Made by a program: the position numbers and the translations under genes. This document shows, piece after piece, positions 23,859 to 23,868 of a DNA stretch of 23,868 nt. Position 1 is the stretch's first letter. Every line of letters begins with the position of its first letter. Source of the DNA: DALYLB01 sp046154695 (lineage in GTDB: Bacteria > Acidobacteriota > Blastocatellia > RBC074); NCBI GenBank assembly GCA_046154695.1, contig JBJXFI010000029.1, positions 1 to 23,868 on the forward strand, given 5' to 3'. The notes below the pieces were generated by a model. It made no database searches. It was given only the letters and a program-made list of their open reading frames with translations, and was not told the DNA's origin.

Positions 23859-23868
23859 AATTGACAGG

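Overview
The window is 23.9 kb of GC-rich bacterial DNA on both strands. I infer an Acidobacteriota-like or related deep-branching Gram-negative host. The grounds are a fragment of an ADOP-type MacB/FtsX permease, small secreted beta-barrel proteins, a C-terminal CxxCH haem motif, and many palindromic intergenic repeats. This placement is inferred from family habits only; no rRNA is present.

Layout. Positions 1-580 hold a 5'-truncated permease remnant on the minus strand. Positions 735-1886 encode two exported proteins: a small lipocalin-like protein and a helical-repeat protein with one CxxCH. After a repeat-rich gap comes a chaperone module at 2302-8572: GrpE with a long acidic tract, a short-lidded DnaK, a large TPR protein, a J-like protein whose HPD motif reads HSP, and a DUF5995 protein. 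All are on the plus strand with short gaps or overlaps, so they probably form one operon.

Positions 8600-20400 form an accessory, defence-type island. It starts with the right end of an ISL3-like insertion sequence. Next come a PIN-family toxin-antitoxin pair, a truncated tyrosine recombinase, a UPF0175/DUF3368 toxin-antitoxin pair on the minus strand, and a second, frameshifted copy of the same recombinase 3' end. These are followed by a decayed STAND-like ATPase, a complete type I restriction-modification system (hsdM-hsdS-hsdR), and a second UPF0175/DUF3368 pair whose toxin carries a frameshift. The two recombinase remnants form a direct repeat of about 270 bp that brackets the minus-strand toxin-antitoxin module, suggesting serial capture of cargo.

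Positions 20697-23739 return to housekeeping content: a tRNA-Ala/tRNA-Asn operon (minus) with a good sigma-70 promoter and a terminator, a CPBP-family membrane protease, and ATP-dependent PEP carboxykinase (pckA). Hairpin repeats sharing a 13-nt loop sequence but differing in their stems occur at 16.1-16.3 kb and 23.8 kb.

The most unusual biology is the chaperone operon with its atypical partners. The other point of interest is the island architecture, where toxin-antitoxin modules sit between recombinase 3'-end duplications.
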